The notes: generated by a model not told the origin, from the sequence alone. Shown: positions 24,076-32,194, counted from the stretch's first letter. The stretch is DNA of 32,194 nucleotides from Elusimicrobiota bacterium (GCA_027451985.1 DAIDHS010000005.1:64267-96460); one strand, 5' to 3'. Translations and numbers: made by a program.

Positions 24076-25884
24076 TTAAGCGTGGACTGGCGGCTTTAAA
24101 CGGCTCTTGAGGTTCTGGAACTGGCTCCACATTTCCTGGGGCATGCGCTCATCGAAGCGGCGGAAGAAACCCTCGACGCCGTCAAGCTCCTGGTCCCAGT
24201 CCTCGGGGCGCACGTCCAGCAACTTTTCCATGGCTTTGGGAGAAATCTTCAAGCCAGTCAAGTCCAGGGCGTCCGCAGCCGGCACGTGGCCGATGGGGGT
24301 CTTCTGGGCTTTCCCTTGGCCTTTGCAACGGCCGAGGATCCACTCGAGTACCCGGAGATTCTCGCCGTAGCCTGGCCAAAGAAACTTGCCGTTCTCGTCC
24401 TTGCGGAACCAGTTGACGTGGAAAATCTTGGGCGGGTTGGGAACCGCGCGGCCCATCTCGAGCCAATGGCCGAAGTAGTCGGCCATGTTGTAGCCGCAGA
24501 ATGGCAGCATGGCCATGGGGTCCCGGCGCACTTCGCCGAGCTTGCCGACCTGGGCGGCCGTCCTCTCGGAGGCCATGCTGGCACCCACGAAAACGCCGTG
24601 TGCCCAATCGAAGGACTGGTAGACCAGCGGCGCCAGGTGCTGGCGGCGTCCGCCGAAAATGACGGCGGAGATAGGAACGCCCTGCGGGTCCTGCCAGTGG
24701 CTCGATATGGACGGGCATTGGCTCGCGGGTGCCGTAAAGCGGCTGTTGGGGTGCGCGCCCACGATTGGTTTGCCCTCGGCGTCCTTTTGGCCCGGCGTCC
24801 AGGGCCGGCCCATCCAGTCCCAGCCCTCGGCTGGGGGTTCGCCGTCGCCGTCTTCCCACCAGACCGAGCCATCCTTGCCCAGGAGCGTGTTGGTGAAAAT
24901 GGTGTTCTTCCGGACCGTATCCATAGCGTGCGGGTTGGTTCTGGAATTTGTACCCGGCGCTACGCCGAAGAAACCGAACTCGGGGTTCATGGCCCAGAGG
25001 CGGCCGTCCGGGCCGGGCTTGAGCCAGGCGATGTCGTCGCCCACGGTCCAGACCTTGTAGCCTTTGGCCTTTAGAGCTTCTGGCGCGACCAGCATGGCAA
25101 GATTGGTCTTGCCGCAGGCGCTGGGGAATGCGGCCGTGATGTACTCGGTGTGCCCGGTCTTGTCTTCGATACCCAGAATCAGCATATGTTCGGCCAGCCA
25201 GCCTTCCTTCCGGGCGAGGTTGGAGGCGATGCGCAGAGCCAGGCACTTCTTGCCCAAGAGCGCGTTGCCGCCGTAGCCGGAGCCCACGCTCCAGATGGCG
25301 TTGTCGTCTGGGAAATGCAGGATGAGGCGCTTGGAGATGTCCAAATCGGCCTTGCCGTGCAGGCATTTGGTGAATTCGCCATCGTTCCCCAGGGCGTCCA
25401 AGACCGGTTTGCCCACGCGCGTCATGATGCGCATATTGAGGACTACATAGAGGCTGTCGGTCAATTGAACGCCGATTTTAGAAAAGGGCGATCCCACCAC
25501 GCCCATGGAAAAAGGGATGACGTACATGGTGCGGCCCTTCATGGATCCGGCTAAGGTCGCTCCGGCGCGGCGATAACCCTCCTCGGGCGGCATCCAGTTG
25601 TTGGTGGGGCCGGCGTCCTCCTTGCGGCGGCTGCAGATGAAGGTCAGGTGCTCGGTGCGGGCGACGTCGTTGGATGAGCTGCGGTGATAGAAGCAGCCTG
25701 GAAATTTTTTGTCGTCGAGCTTGACGAACTCGCCGGTCTTTACAGCCTCTGCTTCGAGGCGGTTTTTCTCCTCTTCGGAGCCGTCAATCCAGACGATGCG
25801 GTCGGGCTTGCAGAGTTTGGCGCATTCGTCGATCCAGGACTTCAGTTTTGGGTGGTGGGAAAGAGCATGACTGTCTGTATCCAT
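24076..25884 (-). CDS. pckG: Phosphoenolpyruvate carboxykinase, GTP-dependent type
   Basis: 602 residues from the ATG at 25884, 8 bases after the PiT gene stop; this length is typical of the GTP class (about 600). Motifs include FPSACGKTNLAML near 253 (P-loop with the reactive Cys257 and Lys259), VGDDIAWLK near 281 (metal-binding kinase-2), GYGGNALLGKKC near 204, and NPEFGFFGVAPGTN, which are all of the GTP class and not the ATP class. It interconverts oxaloacetate + GTP and phosphoenolpyruvate + CO2 + GDP in the cytoplasm, at the start of gluconeogenesis or, in fermenters, in the carboxylating direction. No strong own promoter is visible; it probably shares the message of the DUF47-PiT genes, an unusual pairing. 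Confidence 0.97.
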   Translation of the reverse strand: MDTDSHALSHHPKLKSWIDECAKLCKPDRIVWIDGSEEEKNRLEAEAVKTGEFVKLDDKKFPGCFYHRSSSNDVARTEHLTFICSRRKEDAGPTNNWMPPEEGYRRAGATLAGSMKGRTMYVIPFSMGVVGSPFSKIGVQLTDSLYVVLNMRIMTRVGKPVLDALGNDGEFTKCLHGKADLDISKRLILHFPDDNAIWSVGSGYGGNALLGKKCLALRIASNLARKEGWLAEHMLILGIEDKTGHTEYITAAFPSACGKTNLAMLVAPEALKAKGYKVWTVGDDIAWLKPGPDGRLWAMNPEFGFFGVAPGTNSRTNPHAMDTVRKNTIFTNTLLGKDGSVWWEDGDGEPPAEGWDWMGRPWTPGQKDAEGKPIVGAHPNSRFTAPASQCPSISSHWQDPQGVPISAVIFGGRRQHLAPLVYQSFDWAHGVFVGASMASERTAAQVGKLGEVRRDPMAMLPFCGYNMADYFGHWLEMGRAVPNPPKIFHVNWFRKDENGKFLWPGYGENLRVLEWILGRCKGQGKAQKTPIGHVPAADALDLTGLKISPKAMEKLLDVRPEDWDQELDGVEGFFRRFDERMPQEMWSQFQNLKSRLKPPVHA

Positions 25885-25892
25885 GCCATATA

Positions 25893-26894
25893 TTATATCA
25901 GAAGCAGCCAATGGAGGGCAAAATAGGTCGTGGCGGAGACGACCGCGGCGCAGGGAATGGTCAAAATCCAGGCCCAGACGATGCGCTCGGCCACGCCCCA
26001 GCGCACGGCCGAGAGGCGTTGGGTCGAGCCTACGCCCAGCAAGGATCCGCTCACCACGTGGGTGGTCGAGACCGGAATGCCCACGAGGGAGCACAGAAAA
26101 ATACAGGCGCCGGATCCGAATTCAACGCAGAATCCGCTCACGGGCTTGAGTTTCGTAATTTTTTGTCCGACGGTGTGAACGACCCGCCAGCCGCCGGCGA
26201 GCGTGCCAAGAGAGATAACCGCGTAGCAGCTGATGATGACCCAATATGGGATGTGGAACGTGGGACCGATAAGGTGATTGGTGAACAAAAGCACCGCGAT
26301 GAGCCCCATGGTTTTCTGGGCGTCGTTTAAGCCGTGAGCCAAGCTTAAGAAGCCGGAGGAAAGCAGTTGGCCTACGCGGAAGAGGGAATCGACCTGCCGG
26401 CCCGTGCGTCTGCGGAACGCCCAATAGACCGCAATCATGAGCCCGAAGCCCAGGATCAGCCCAACGATGGGGGAGATGATCATGAATGCGACGGTGATGG
26501 AGAGTCCGTGGAAGAGCAGGCAGCCAAAGCCCGCCTTGGCCACGGCCGCGCCGATCAATCCGCCGATAAGAGAGTGGGTGGAGCTGACCGGGATGCCCAT
26601 GCGGATGGTTAGCCAGTTCCAAAAGGCGCCGCCAACCAAGGCGCCCAGAATGACCGTGTTGTCAAGGATGGAGGGATCAACTAAGCCCTTGCCGATGGTG
26701 TTGGCCACGTGCACGCCGAAACCGATGGCGGCGGCCATGTGGAAGCAGGCCGCCCACAGGACGGCCTGCTTGGGGGAGAGCACCCTGGTGGAAACGACGG
26801 TCGCGATTTCGTTGGCGGCGTCGTGCATGCCGTTTAGGAAGTCGAAGAAAAATGCCAGAGCGACGATACCGCAAACGGCGCCGAACGAGTTCAT
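25893..26894 (-). CDS. PiT-family inorganic phosphate transporter
   Basis: 333 residues with about 10 hydrophobic helices. Both inverted PiT signatures are present: FDFLNGMHDAANEIATVVSTRVL near residue 17 and GIPVSTTHVVSGSLLGVG near 280, each part of the repeated PD001131-like motif. A further GIPVSSTHSLIGG is near 104. It brings phosphate, usually as metal phosphate, into the cell with protons or sodium through the inner membrane. It is 9 bases downstream of a DUF47/PhoU-like gene, a pairing seen widely and thought to regulate PiT transport. Length is at the short end for the family, as in many archaeal and bacterial PiTs with a small central loop. Confidence 0.95.
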   Translation of the reverse strand: MNSFGAVCGIVALAFFFDFLNGMHDAANEIATVVSTRVLSPKQAVLWAACFHMAAAIGFGVHVANTIGKGLVDPSILDNTVILGALVGGAFWNWLTIRMGIPVSSTHSLIGGLIGAAVAKAGFGCLLFHGLSITVAFMIISPIVGLILGFGLMIAVYWAFRRRTGRQVDSLFRVGQLLSSGFLSLAHGLNDAQKTMGLIAVLLFTNHLIGPTFHIPYWVIISCYAVISLGTLAGGWRVVHTVGQKITKLKPVSGFCVEFGSGACIFLCSLVGIPVSTTHVVSGSLLGVGSTQRLSAVRWGVAERIVWAWILTIPCAAVVSATTYFALHWLLLI

Positions 26895-26903
26895 CCGGCC
26901 GCC

Positions 26904-27533
26904 TTAGGCCTGCTTAACAAGAATGGACTCAAGCACGTTGGCCACGTTCTCGCACTTGTCGATGGCGGCCTCGATGCCCTCGTAGATTTCTTTCCACTTA
27001 ATGACCTCAAGAGGATCGGGCTTGCCTTGGAAAAGCCGGCCCAGAGCCGCTTCCAGGGCTCGATCGCCCGCGTTCTCGAGGCGGTTAATCTCGATGCAGT
27101 AGTCCAGCACGCGGCGGGAGGACTTCTCCGCGTTGTGAAGCTCGCCTATGGCCTTTTTGACGTTCTCCACCGAGTGGAGCAGGGTGTCCGCGAGCTGCTT
27201 CATGTCCTCGGTCGAGTGGTCGACTCTGTAGAGTTGCATGCGGGACGCGATGGATTGAATGAGATCGACGATATCGTCCATTTCGCTGCCCAGTTCGTGG
27301 ATGTCCTCGCGGTCAAAGGGTGTCACGAAGGTGCGGTTCAAGCGGTCGTAAATTTCGTGCGTCGTGATGTCCGCTTCGTGCTCGATGTCCTGCAGCCGGG
27401 CGAAAACCCCGGAGTCCGAACTCCAATTCTGTGCCAACTCGGCGAAAATCTTGGCTGCATCTAGATTATGCCCGGCCAGGTTGTTGAACAAATCAAAAAA
27501 CTTTTCTTCCTTCGGGACTAATTGAAAAGGCAT
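26904..27533 (-). CDS. DUF47 / PhoU-like regulator of PiT transporter
   Basis: 209 residues from the ATG at 27533, chosen because AAGGAGAG lies just upstream; a longer in-frame start would extend into the promoter. The sequence MPFQLVPKEEKFFDLFNNLAGHN is the family hallmark, with IEHEADITTHEIYDRLNRTFVTPFDREDIHEL following, and then all-helical sequence to the end. DUF47 proteins resemble half-PhoU helical bundles that bind metal clusters and are nearly always encoded next to PiT transporters. It is likely a cytoplasmic or membrane-peripheral modulator of the PiT protein encoded 9 bases downstream. No enzyme activity is expected. Confidence 0.95.
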   Translation of the reverse strand: MPFQLVPKEEKFFDLFNNLAGHNLDAAKIFAELAQNWSSDSGVFARLQDIEHEADITTHEIYDRLNRTFVTPFDREDIHELGSEMDDIVDLIQSIASRMQLYRVDHSTEDMKQLADTLLHSVENVKKAIGELHNAEKSSRRVLDYCIEINRLENAGDRALEAALGRLFQGKPDPLEVIKWKEIYEGIEAAIDKCENVANVLESILVKQA

Positions 27534-27587
27534 GGGAACTCTCCTTGACGGGGCTGATTGGGGCTGTCTGTTTTCACTGAGGAGCTT

Positions 27588-27617
27588 ATCATAGCTGTGC
27601 GGGATGGCCGCGGGCAA
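27588..27617 (-). promoter_or_regulatory. Candidate promoter of the DUF47-PiT-pckG operon
   Basis: On the minus strand TTGCCC (27617-27612, four of six) is followed after 18 bases by TATGAT (27593-27588, five of six), about 55 bases before the DUF47 ATG. No clear Pho-box direct repeat was found around it. Confidence 0.45.
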
Positions 27618-27670
27618 TGAAGGCGGGGTCTAATCTGTATGACAACCGTGTGACGAGCGCGTGCGGCCCG

Positions 27671-27698
27671 GTGCCATCACGCGGATTTATCATACAAT
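27671..27698 (+). promoter_or_regulatory. Weak candidate promoter of the CYTH gene
   Basis: GTGCCA (27671-27676) and TACAAT (27693-27698) with a 16-base spacer precede the CYTH gene ATG at 27713. The -10 is good and the -35 weak. The message would have a very short leader. Confidence 0.3.
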
Positions 27699-27712
27699 GG
27701 GAATCATCTGAG

Positions 27713-28489
27713 ATGAACCGACTGACCGAATCCATCTGTCACCGCCTAGGCATCGACGATCCGCGCTACATCGAGATAGAGTCCAAGATGCGCGTTTTGC
27801 CCGAGGACGCGAAGGATGTCCGCGAGTACCTTCTGGAACGCAAGAAGATAAAGCACGTCAAGCGGGTGACGTTCTACGATCAGTTCCTCGACACGCCCGG
27901 GTTGGATTTGTTGCGGCGGGGCGTGAGCCTGCGCCTGCGCTATAAAGGAGACGGAACCAAAGTCTACCTGCAGTACAAGGGCCCCGGCTTCCATCGCCAG
28001 GGCCTTCTCTACCGCTCAGAATTCTCCTCCGGCAGGCTCAACCACCTGGTGCGGGAGGAAAGCCACCACGACATCATCCATTTCAAAGAAGCCTCCATCC
28101 GAAGCATCCTTCGCGACGTGGATCCGGCGATGTCCGTCGCGATGCGGCGCCACTTGGGAGCCGGCGTCATCGGGCGCATCAGTCGGGGACCCATTCTCTG
28201 CTCCTACCAAAAGGACAAGTTCCGGGTCGATTTGGGCGCCGCCTTTCTGGAACCTTCCCTGGATCGGCTCTTCGCCTTTCACATCAACGCGAAAGGGCCG
28301 CACTCGCTCTCGACCTTCTGGGAGTACGAGAACGAGATCAAGACCGAGAACGAGGATTTGGGCGCGAAACTGGAGTTCCTGCCTGAGTTGGTCCGCTTCA
28401 ACAAGGCCTTGTCCGAGGAATTCGCCCTCAAGATCGAGCGACTCGATAAGTACCACCGCTGCGCGAGCTGCTTTTTGTCCTGGGACTAG
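27713..28489 (+). CDS. CYTH / triphosphate tunnel metalloenzyme-family protein
   Basis: 258 residues from the ATG at 27713; upstream in-frame codons would cross the promoter. YIEIESKMRV at residue 19 is the ExExK metal-binding signature of triphosphate tunnel enzymes. It is followed by FYDQFLDTP, LLRRGVSLRLRYKG and VYLQYKGPG near 90, the Arg/Lys-rich strands that hold the triphosphate, then CSYQKDKFRVDLG and an acidic strand, FWEYENEIKTE near 205. Known members hydrolyse inorganic triphosphate or thiamine triphosphate, cyclise ATP, or (VTC branch) make polyphosphate. Next to ppk1 (convergent, 21-base gap) a polyphosphate- or triphosphate-related role is the best guess. There is no CHAD domain and no membrane segment. 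The C-terminal ~40 residues with two Cys are outside the core. Confidence 0.78.
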   Translation: MNRLTESICHRLGIDDPRYIEIESKMRVLPEDAKDVREYLLERKKIKHVKRVTFYDQFLDTPGLDLLRRGVSLRLRYKGDGTKVYLQYKGPGFHRQGLLYRSEFSSGRLNHLVREESHHDIIHFKEASIRSILRDVDPAMSVAMRRHLGAGVIGRISRGPILCSYQKDKFRVDLGAAFLEPSLDRLFAFHINAKGPHSLSTFWEYENEIKTENEDLGAKLEFLPELVRFNKALSEEFALKIERLDKYHRCASCFLSWD

Positions 28490-28510
28490 GGCCCGGGAGA
28501 TTTCAAGCTG

Positions 28511-30634
28511 TTAGGACGGACGGAAGCGCTTTTCCAGGACAGTGCCCCGATACTCGATGGCGGCCAGGGACTCGAAGACGCTCTGCGAGCGCACGGTTTT
28601 CCCGCCGCGCGGCGGGAAAACCTTATCGTAGGTGCCGTCGGCCTTGAGGTTCCAGGCCTTGACGTTGTCCGCGAGGCTCACGTTGAGGATGATGTCGCGC
28701 ACGCAGCGCTTGAGATCCGGGTCCTTAACGGGGAAGGCGATCTCGTAGCGCGCGTAGAAGTTGCGCGGCATCCAGTCGGCGCTGGAAAGATACATTTTCT
28801 CTGAGCCCGCAGCCCGGAAATAAAAGACCCGGCTGTGCTCGAGGAAGCGGTCGACGATGCTGGTCACCTGGATGTTCTCGCTCAAGCCCTTGATGCCTGG
28901 CCGCAGGCAGCAGATGCCGCGCACAATAAGATCAATTTTGACGCCAGCCGCGGAAGCCTGATAGAGGGCTTCGATGATTTTCGGATCGACCAGCGAGTTC
29001 ATCTTGCCGATGATGTGTCCTCTGCCGCCGGATTTCTGGATGCGGGCCTCCTCGGCGATGAGCTCGACGACGCGCTTTTGCAGGCCGTTGGGCGAGACCA
29101 AGATTTCCTGGAATGCGGCGGTCGGCGCGCGCCGGGTCAGGAGCTGGAAGTATTTGGCGATGTCCTCGCCCAGGGTCTTGTCCGCCGTCAGTAGGCCCAG
29201 GTCGGTGTACTGCCGCGCTGTTCCCGGATGGTAGTTGCCGGTGCCCAGGTGCAGATAGGAAATTTCCTCGTTTCCTTCCCTTCTGAAAATTTGCGTGACC
29301 TTGCTGTGGACCTTGAAGCGGCCCATGGGGCGGACCACGCGCACGCCGGCGCGGCGTAGCTCCTGCGCCCAGCGCAGGTTGTTGAGCTCATCAAAGCGGG
29401 CCTTGATTTCAACGTAGGCCGTCACCTTCTTGCCGCGGCGCGCGGCCGCCGTCAGGGCCTCCATGACCGGCGAGTGGCGGCTAGTCCGGTACATGACGTG
29501 GTAGATGCGGGTGACGTGCGGGTCGCGGGCCGCCTCCCCCAGGAATTCCACCACGGAATCGAAGGAGTCGTAGGGGTGGTGGAGCAGCGTGTCGTGCTTG
29601 CGGATGGAGGCGAAAAGCCCGCGCCGGCGCTTCAGGAAGACGGGCGTACGCGGCGCGACATGCGGGTATCGTAGATGGGCGGCGCCGTCGGCCGAGTACA
29701 CGCCGGCCAGGGTTCGCAGGTCCAGGGGCAAAGGGAAGCGGTAGAGGCCGTTGGATGGGGTTCCCAGGGAGGAGGCCAGGAAGAGGGTTCCTTCGGAATA
29801 CGACGGCGCGTCGACCTCCACGCGGACGACCTTGGCTTTGTCGCGCCGCTCGACTCCCATGGCGATTTGTTCCTCGATGGAGTCCTCGTCGTCCGGGCGG
29901 TAGCGGATGTCGGCCTCGCGGATGATCTTGAACGGGAACGTTTCGATGACTTCCCGACCCGGAAAGAATCTGCCTGCCCGGGCGCAGAGCCAGCGATCGG
30001 CCAGGGCATAGACGCGCTCGCCTTTGGCTGCTGACAGCCGCAGGATTCTATCCTCGCGCGCGGGGATGGTCAAAATCGCGTATTCGCGCGAGAAGCGCAC
30101 GAAAATGTGGATGCGCCCGCTGCTTAGAATCGGCGGTGGTTCGCTGGATCGTCTCAGGACGTACTTGATCGGGGGCAGTCTCGCTTGGATGAGGCGGTCG
30201 AACTTGGTAAAGCGCGTGAAATCGGCGTAGATGTGGATGCGGTGCTCGGCTAAATTCTGAAGGATGTCCTCCAGGGCTTTGGCCTGCCGCGCCTTTTGCT
30301 GCAGGACGCGCTCGCGGATTTGCGGCAGTAGCCGCGACATGGTGATGCCGTCGGGCAGCTTGCGGGAGGGGTAAAGACGCGCGAAGCGGCTGATCTCAGC
30401 CACGCGCACCATGAAAAATTCGTCCAGGTTGGAACTGACGATGGCGGCGAAGCGCAGGCGCTCAAGCGGCGGCACGGACGGGTCGGCCGCCTCGTTTAAC
30501 ACGCGCTCGTTGAAGTTGAGCCAACTCAAGTCCCGGTTGAAAAGGCGGCTCACCAATGGCGGCTTGGCCGACGCTGCGGCCGGGGCTCGGCCGGCCCGCA
30601 GATCGAGCCAGTGGACGCCTCCGGCGGTGGGCAT
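28511..30634 (-). CDS. ppk1: Polyphosphate kinase 1
   Basis: 707 residues, normal length. It transfers the gamma-phosphate of ATP to inorganic polyphosphate, reversibly, at the membrane or cytoplasm. The N-domain has LFNRDLSWLNFNERVL at about 31 and SSNLDEFFMVRV near 67. The catalytic PLD-like domains contain MGRFKVHSKVTQIFR, with the autophosphorylated His in the HxK, HLGTGNYHPGTA, GKMNSLVDP, and the second set LEHSRVFYF and MYLSSADWMPRN. All hallmarks are intact. The first ~25 residues (Ala/Pro-rich) are extra and not conserved. It begins 9 bases after the phoU stop, so the two are cotranscribed; the 3' end faces the CYTH gene. Confidence 0.97.
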   Translation of the reverse strand: MPTAGGVHWLDLRAGRAPAAASAKPPLVSRLFNRDLSWLNFNERVLNEAADPSVPPLERLRFAAIVSSNLDEFFMVRVAEISRFARLYPSRKLPDGITMSRLLPQIRERVLQQKARQAKALEDILQNLAEHRIHIYADFTRFTKFDRLIQARLPPIKYVLRRSSEPPPILSSGRIHIFVRFSREYAILTIPAREDRILRLSAAKGERVYALADRWLCARAGRFFPGREVIETFPFKIIREADIRYRPDDEDSIEEQIAMGVERRDKAKVVRVEVDAPSYSEGTLFLASSLGTPSNGLYRFPLPLDLRTLAGVYSADGAAHLRYPHVAPRTPVFLKRRRGLFASIRKHDTLLHHPYDSFDSVVEFLGEAARDPHVTRIYHVMYRTSRHSPVMEALTAAARRGKKVTAYVEIKARFDELNNLRWAQELRRAGVRVVRPMGRFKVHSKVTQIFRREGNEEISYLHLGTGNYHPGTARQYTDLGLLTADKTLGEDIAKYFQLLTRRAPTAAFQEILVSPNGLQKRVVELIAEEARIQKSGGRGHIIGKMNSLVDPKIIEALYQASAAGVKIDLIVRGICCLRPGIKGLSENIQVTSIVDRFLEHSRVFYFRAAGSEKMYLSSADWMPRNFYARYEIAFPVKDPDLKRCVRDIILNVSLADNVKAWNLKADGTYDKVFPPRGGKTVRSQSVFESLAAIEYRGTVLEKRFRPS

Positions 30635-30643
30635 GGACGCGGA

Positions 30644-31345
30644 CTAGGCGCCGGAAAGGGGCGCCGCGACTCTAGTCCCGGAGTAGGAAGCCAGGAAAGC
30701 CGCTTCCTTGGCGATGTTGGTCGCGTGATCGGCGATGCGCTCTAAATTGCGGGACACGAGGATGAGGCCCAGTGCGTTCTGGATGAGGGTCGAGTTGGTC
30801 CGCATGAGGCCCATGAGTTCTTCGAAGGCGGCGCGCTTCATGCGGTCCTCCTCGTCGTCCTGGCTGACCACGAAGCGGGCAAGCTCGCCGTCGCGCTCGG
30901 CGAAAGCCTCCAGGGCGCCTTTGAGCATGGTCTGCGCCAGCTCCGCCATGCGCACGATGTCCAAAAGCTTGATGTGAGGGTGGGGGTGCTTGGCGATGAT
31001 GGCGCCGCTTTCCGCGATGTTGACGGCATGGTCCGCCACGCGCTCGACGTCCGAGTTGACCTTCACGCAGGCCATGAACAGCCTCACGTCTTCGGCGTGG
31101 GGCTGGCTGCGCGCGAGAATTTTAAGGCAGAGTTCGTCGATGGAGAGGTGAAGCTCGTTGACCTCGGCCTCCTGGGCCACGATGTCCGCCAGCACGTCCT
31201 GGCGACGCTCGGTGAAGATGCGGATGGCGCCGTCGATCATGCGCTCGGCGAGAGTTCCCATGTGGAGGAGGCGGCTCTCCACTTCTGCGACGGCGTCCTC
31301 ATCGGCAACGGCGGGCACGGGCTTTTTCAGCGTGATGGTCTCCAT
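30644..31345 (-). CDS. phoU: PhoU phosphate-signalling regulator
   Basis: 233 residues, two three-helix bundles as expected. The paired ExxxD metal-binding motifs are seen in SDVERVADHAVNIAE (E101, D105) and RNLERIADHATNIAKE (E202, D206). The start ATG has AAGGA upstream. PhoU is a cytoplasmic negative regulator that links phosphate transport to the PhoR/PhoB two-component system and restrains polyphosphate build-up. Here it is 9 bases ahead of ppk1, giving a direct genetic link between phosphate sensing and polyphosphate synthesis. The pst ABC transporter genes and phoR/phoB usually found with phoU are not in the window. The first ~18 residues are an unconserved tail. Confidence 0.95.
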   Translation of the reverse strand: METITLKKPVPAVADEDAVAEVESRLLHMGTLAERMIDGAIRIFTERRQDVLADIVAQEAEVNELHLSIDELCLKILARSQPHAEDVRLFMACVKVNSDVERVADHAVNIAESGAIIAKHPHPHIKLLDIVRMAELAQTMLKGALEAFAERDGELARFVVSQDDEEDRMKRAAFEELMGLMRTNSTLIQNALGLILVSRNLERIADHATNIAKEAAFLASYSGTRVAAPLSGA

Positions 31346-31399
31346 GTCCTTCCCCTTTGTTCCGATTTAGCCCTCAAAACGGGTCCCGCCTTCCGGCTT

Positions 31400-32194
31400 C
31401 TAGTCGCCGACGTTGTCGATCAGGAAATTCCGATCGCATCCGGACGCTTTCCTGATTTTATAGCGCCCCACGGCGCGCTCGGCCAGGCTGTCATAGTAAT
31501 TGAACCAAACCGAGAGCGTCCCTTCCAGCCGGGTGGGCGCGCCGTCCAAAACGAGCCCGCTGCACGATGTGATGGAGCCGTTGATTTCGGCGCTGGCGCA
31601 TTCGTCAATGAATTCCGGCCTGACAAAGATGGACCCCATCTCTTGGAAAGGATAGATAGGGCGGTAGTCTGGAACTCCCGCCGGGACGCTCGCGGAGCTT
31701 TCATTATATGGATCGATCTTTTTTCGCGAGACGCCGAAACAGACTTTTCTGGTTTTGCCGCCGAAGGTCAGGGTGCCCGAATAGTAGTCGACGCCTCCGG
31801 CCGGCTTCCGGCCCAGCCAGACTTCCTCGCGATAGGAACTTCCCAGCGGCACCTGCATGTGGAGAAGGATGTAGCCGTTGGTCGGCACGGCGTAAAAGCT
31901 CTGCGTACCGGCGTCTTCGCGCAGGAGGGCGATCGTCCTTCCTTTATAAGTAACGAGCCTCCGGGCCATGTCGACCTTGAGTTGGGGAAAGCCGAAAACC
32001 ATGTTTGAGGACGTTTCGGTTTTTTCCGAATATGCGATGTCGGTGTAGACGGCTCTGAGAAAAGGGTGCCGGGAAGTGATGTAATCGAGGCCGAACTCGA
32101 TGTAGTGTTCCTCGGTCGGTTCCGAAGGGGCGAAGCCGGAGCCGGAGAGCAGGACGGGGTCGATTCGCGCGGGGGCCGAGAGCGCACGAGGGGG
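31400..32194 (-). CDS. Protein of unknown function, N-terminus cut by window edge
   Basis: The frame is open from base 32194 to a TAG at 31400 (264 codons, no stop), so the start lies outside the window; an internal ATG at 32002 is unlikely to be the true start because the 64 codons upstream also look coding (FGLDYITSRHPFLRAVYTD). The product is rich in Tyr, Phe, Gly and Ser and looks beta-stranded, with several single Cys (CFG, CAS, SCSG, CDRN). It ends in FLIDNVGD. I recognise no domain. The composition would suit a secreted or outer-envelope protein, but the signal region is missing. It is upstream of phoU on the same strand with a 54-base gap, and its relation to the phosphate genes is unclear. 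Confidence 0.72.
   Translation of the reverse strand, partial: PPRALSAPARIDPVLLSGSGFAPSEPTEEHYIEFGLDYITSRHPFLRAVYTDIAYSEKTETSSNMVFGFPQLKVDMARRLVTYKGRTIALLREDAGTQSFYAVPTNGYILLHMQVPLGSSYREEVWLGRKPAGGVDYYSGTLTFGGKTRKVCFGVSRKKIDPYNESSASVPAGVPDYRPIYPFQEMGSIFVRPEFIDECASAEINGSITSCSGLVLDGAPTRLEGTLSVWFNYYDSLAERAVGRYKIRKASGCDRNFLIDNVGD

Noticed and set aside
24182-25366. 394-codon minus-strand frame overlapping pckG in another frame
   Set aside because: Arg/Pro-rich out-of-frame translation of a clear PEPCK gene.
27534-27712. Pho-box search in the DUF47/CYTH intergenic region
   Set aside because: CTGTCTG occurs once, but no second repeat at the spacing of a PhoB site was found.
27713-28489. VTC-type polyphosphate polymerase as the identity of the CYTH gene
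   Set aside because: The EIESK (ExExK) start and short soluble form fit CYTH better; VTC remains a distant alternative.
31376-31388. Possible terminator (CGGG-A-CCCG followed by TTTT on the minus strand) before phoU's upstream gene
   Set aside because: The loop would be a single base, too tight to fold, and it lies upstream of the unknown gene's stop in the wrong place relative to phoU.

Overview
This is a GC-rich (roughly 60% by eye), almost fully coding bacterial chromosome segment. It carries about 24 protein genes in tight, often overlapping operons. I see no tRNA, rRNA, IS element, phage gene or CRISPR array, and no gene-free stretch over 300 bases; the largest gaps are the divergent promoter regions of about 70, 140 and 180 bases. 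The gene set (TMTC-like TPR membrane glycosyltransferase, radical SAM enzymes with twitch/SPASM domains, SGNH hydrolase with TPRs, fused glutamate formimidoyltransferase-cyclodeaminase, GTP-type PEPCK, PPK1) fits a Gram-negative, poorly cultured lineage. Elusimicrobiota or a neighbouring phylum is my guess; it is an inference and not proven here. Several starts are GTG or TTG.

Layout. (1) Bases 7337 down to 1, minus strand: a five-gene operon of a nucleotidyltransferase-fold protein, a membrane-anchored TPR protein, a Sel1-repeat + twitch + radical SAM fusion, a membrane-anchored SGNH hydrolase with TPRs, and a TPR protein cut by the left edge. (2) Bases 7407-10662, plus strand, divergent from (1) across a shared AT-rich promoter region: GT2, radical SAM/SPASM, GT2 with an unknown N-terminal module. 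(3) Bases 16632 down to 10622, minus strand: rhodanese, MutM, TMTC-like TPR glycosyltransferase, membrane GT2 and GT4, nearly all overlapping or a few bases apart. (4) A lone secreted PLD-like protein on the minus strand (17843-16686). (5) Bases 17986-24051, plus strand: histidine degradation (hutI, ftcD) with a HAD phosphatase, an aldehyde dehydrogenase and an MFS transporter in the same operon. (6) Bases 32194-24076: a phosphate/polyphosphate district with PhoU + PPK1, a CYTH (triphosphate tunnel) protein, DUF47 + PiT phosphate transporter, and GTP-dependent PEP carboxykinase. A gene of unknown function is cut by the right edge.

How they fit together. Regions 1-3 look like envelope glycan or protein-modification machinery. 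The best candidate for an undescribed system is the divergent pair (1)+(2), where two different radical SAM enzymes sit among glycosyltransferases, an SGNH hydrolase and an unusual density of TPR/Sel1 solenoids. Region 6 covers phosphate import, its PhoU-type control, polyphosphate synthesis and possible triphosphate hydrolysis. Region 5 converts imidazolonepropionate to formiminoglutamate and passes the formimino group to folate; hutH and hutU are not in the window.
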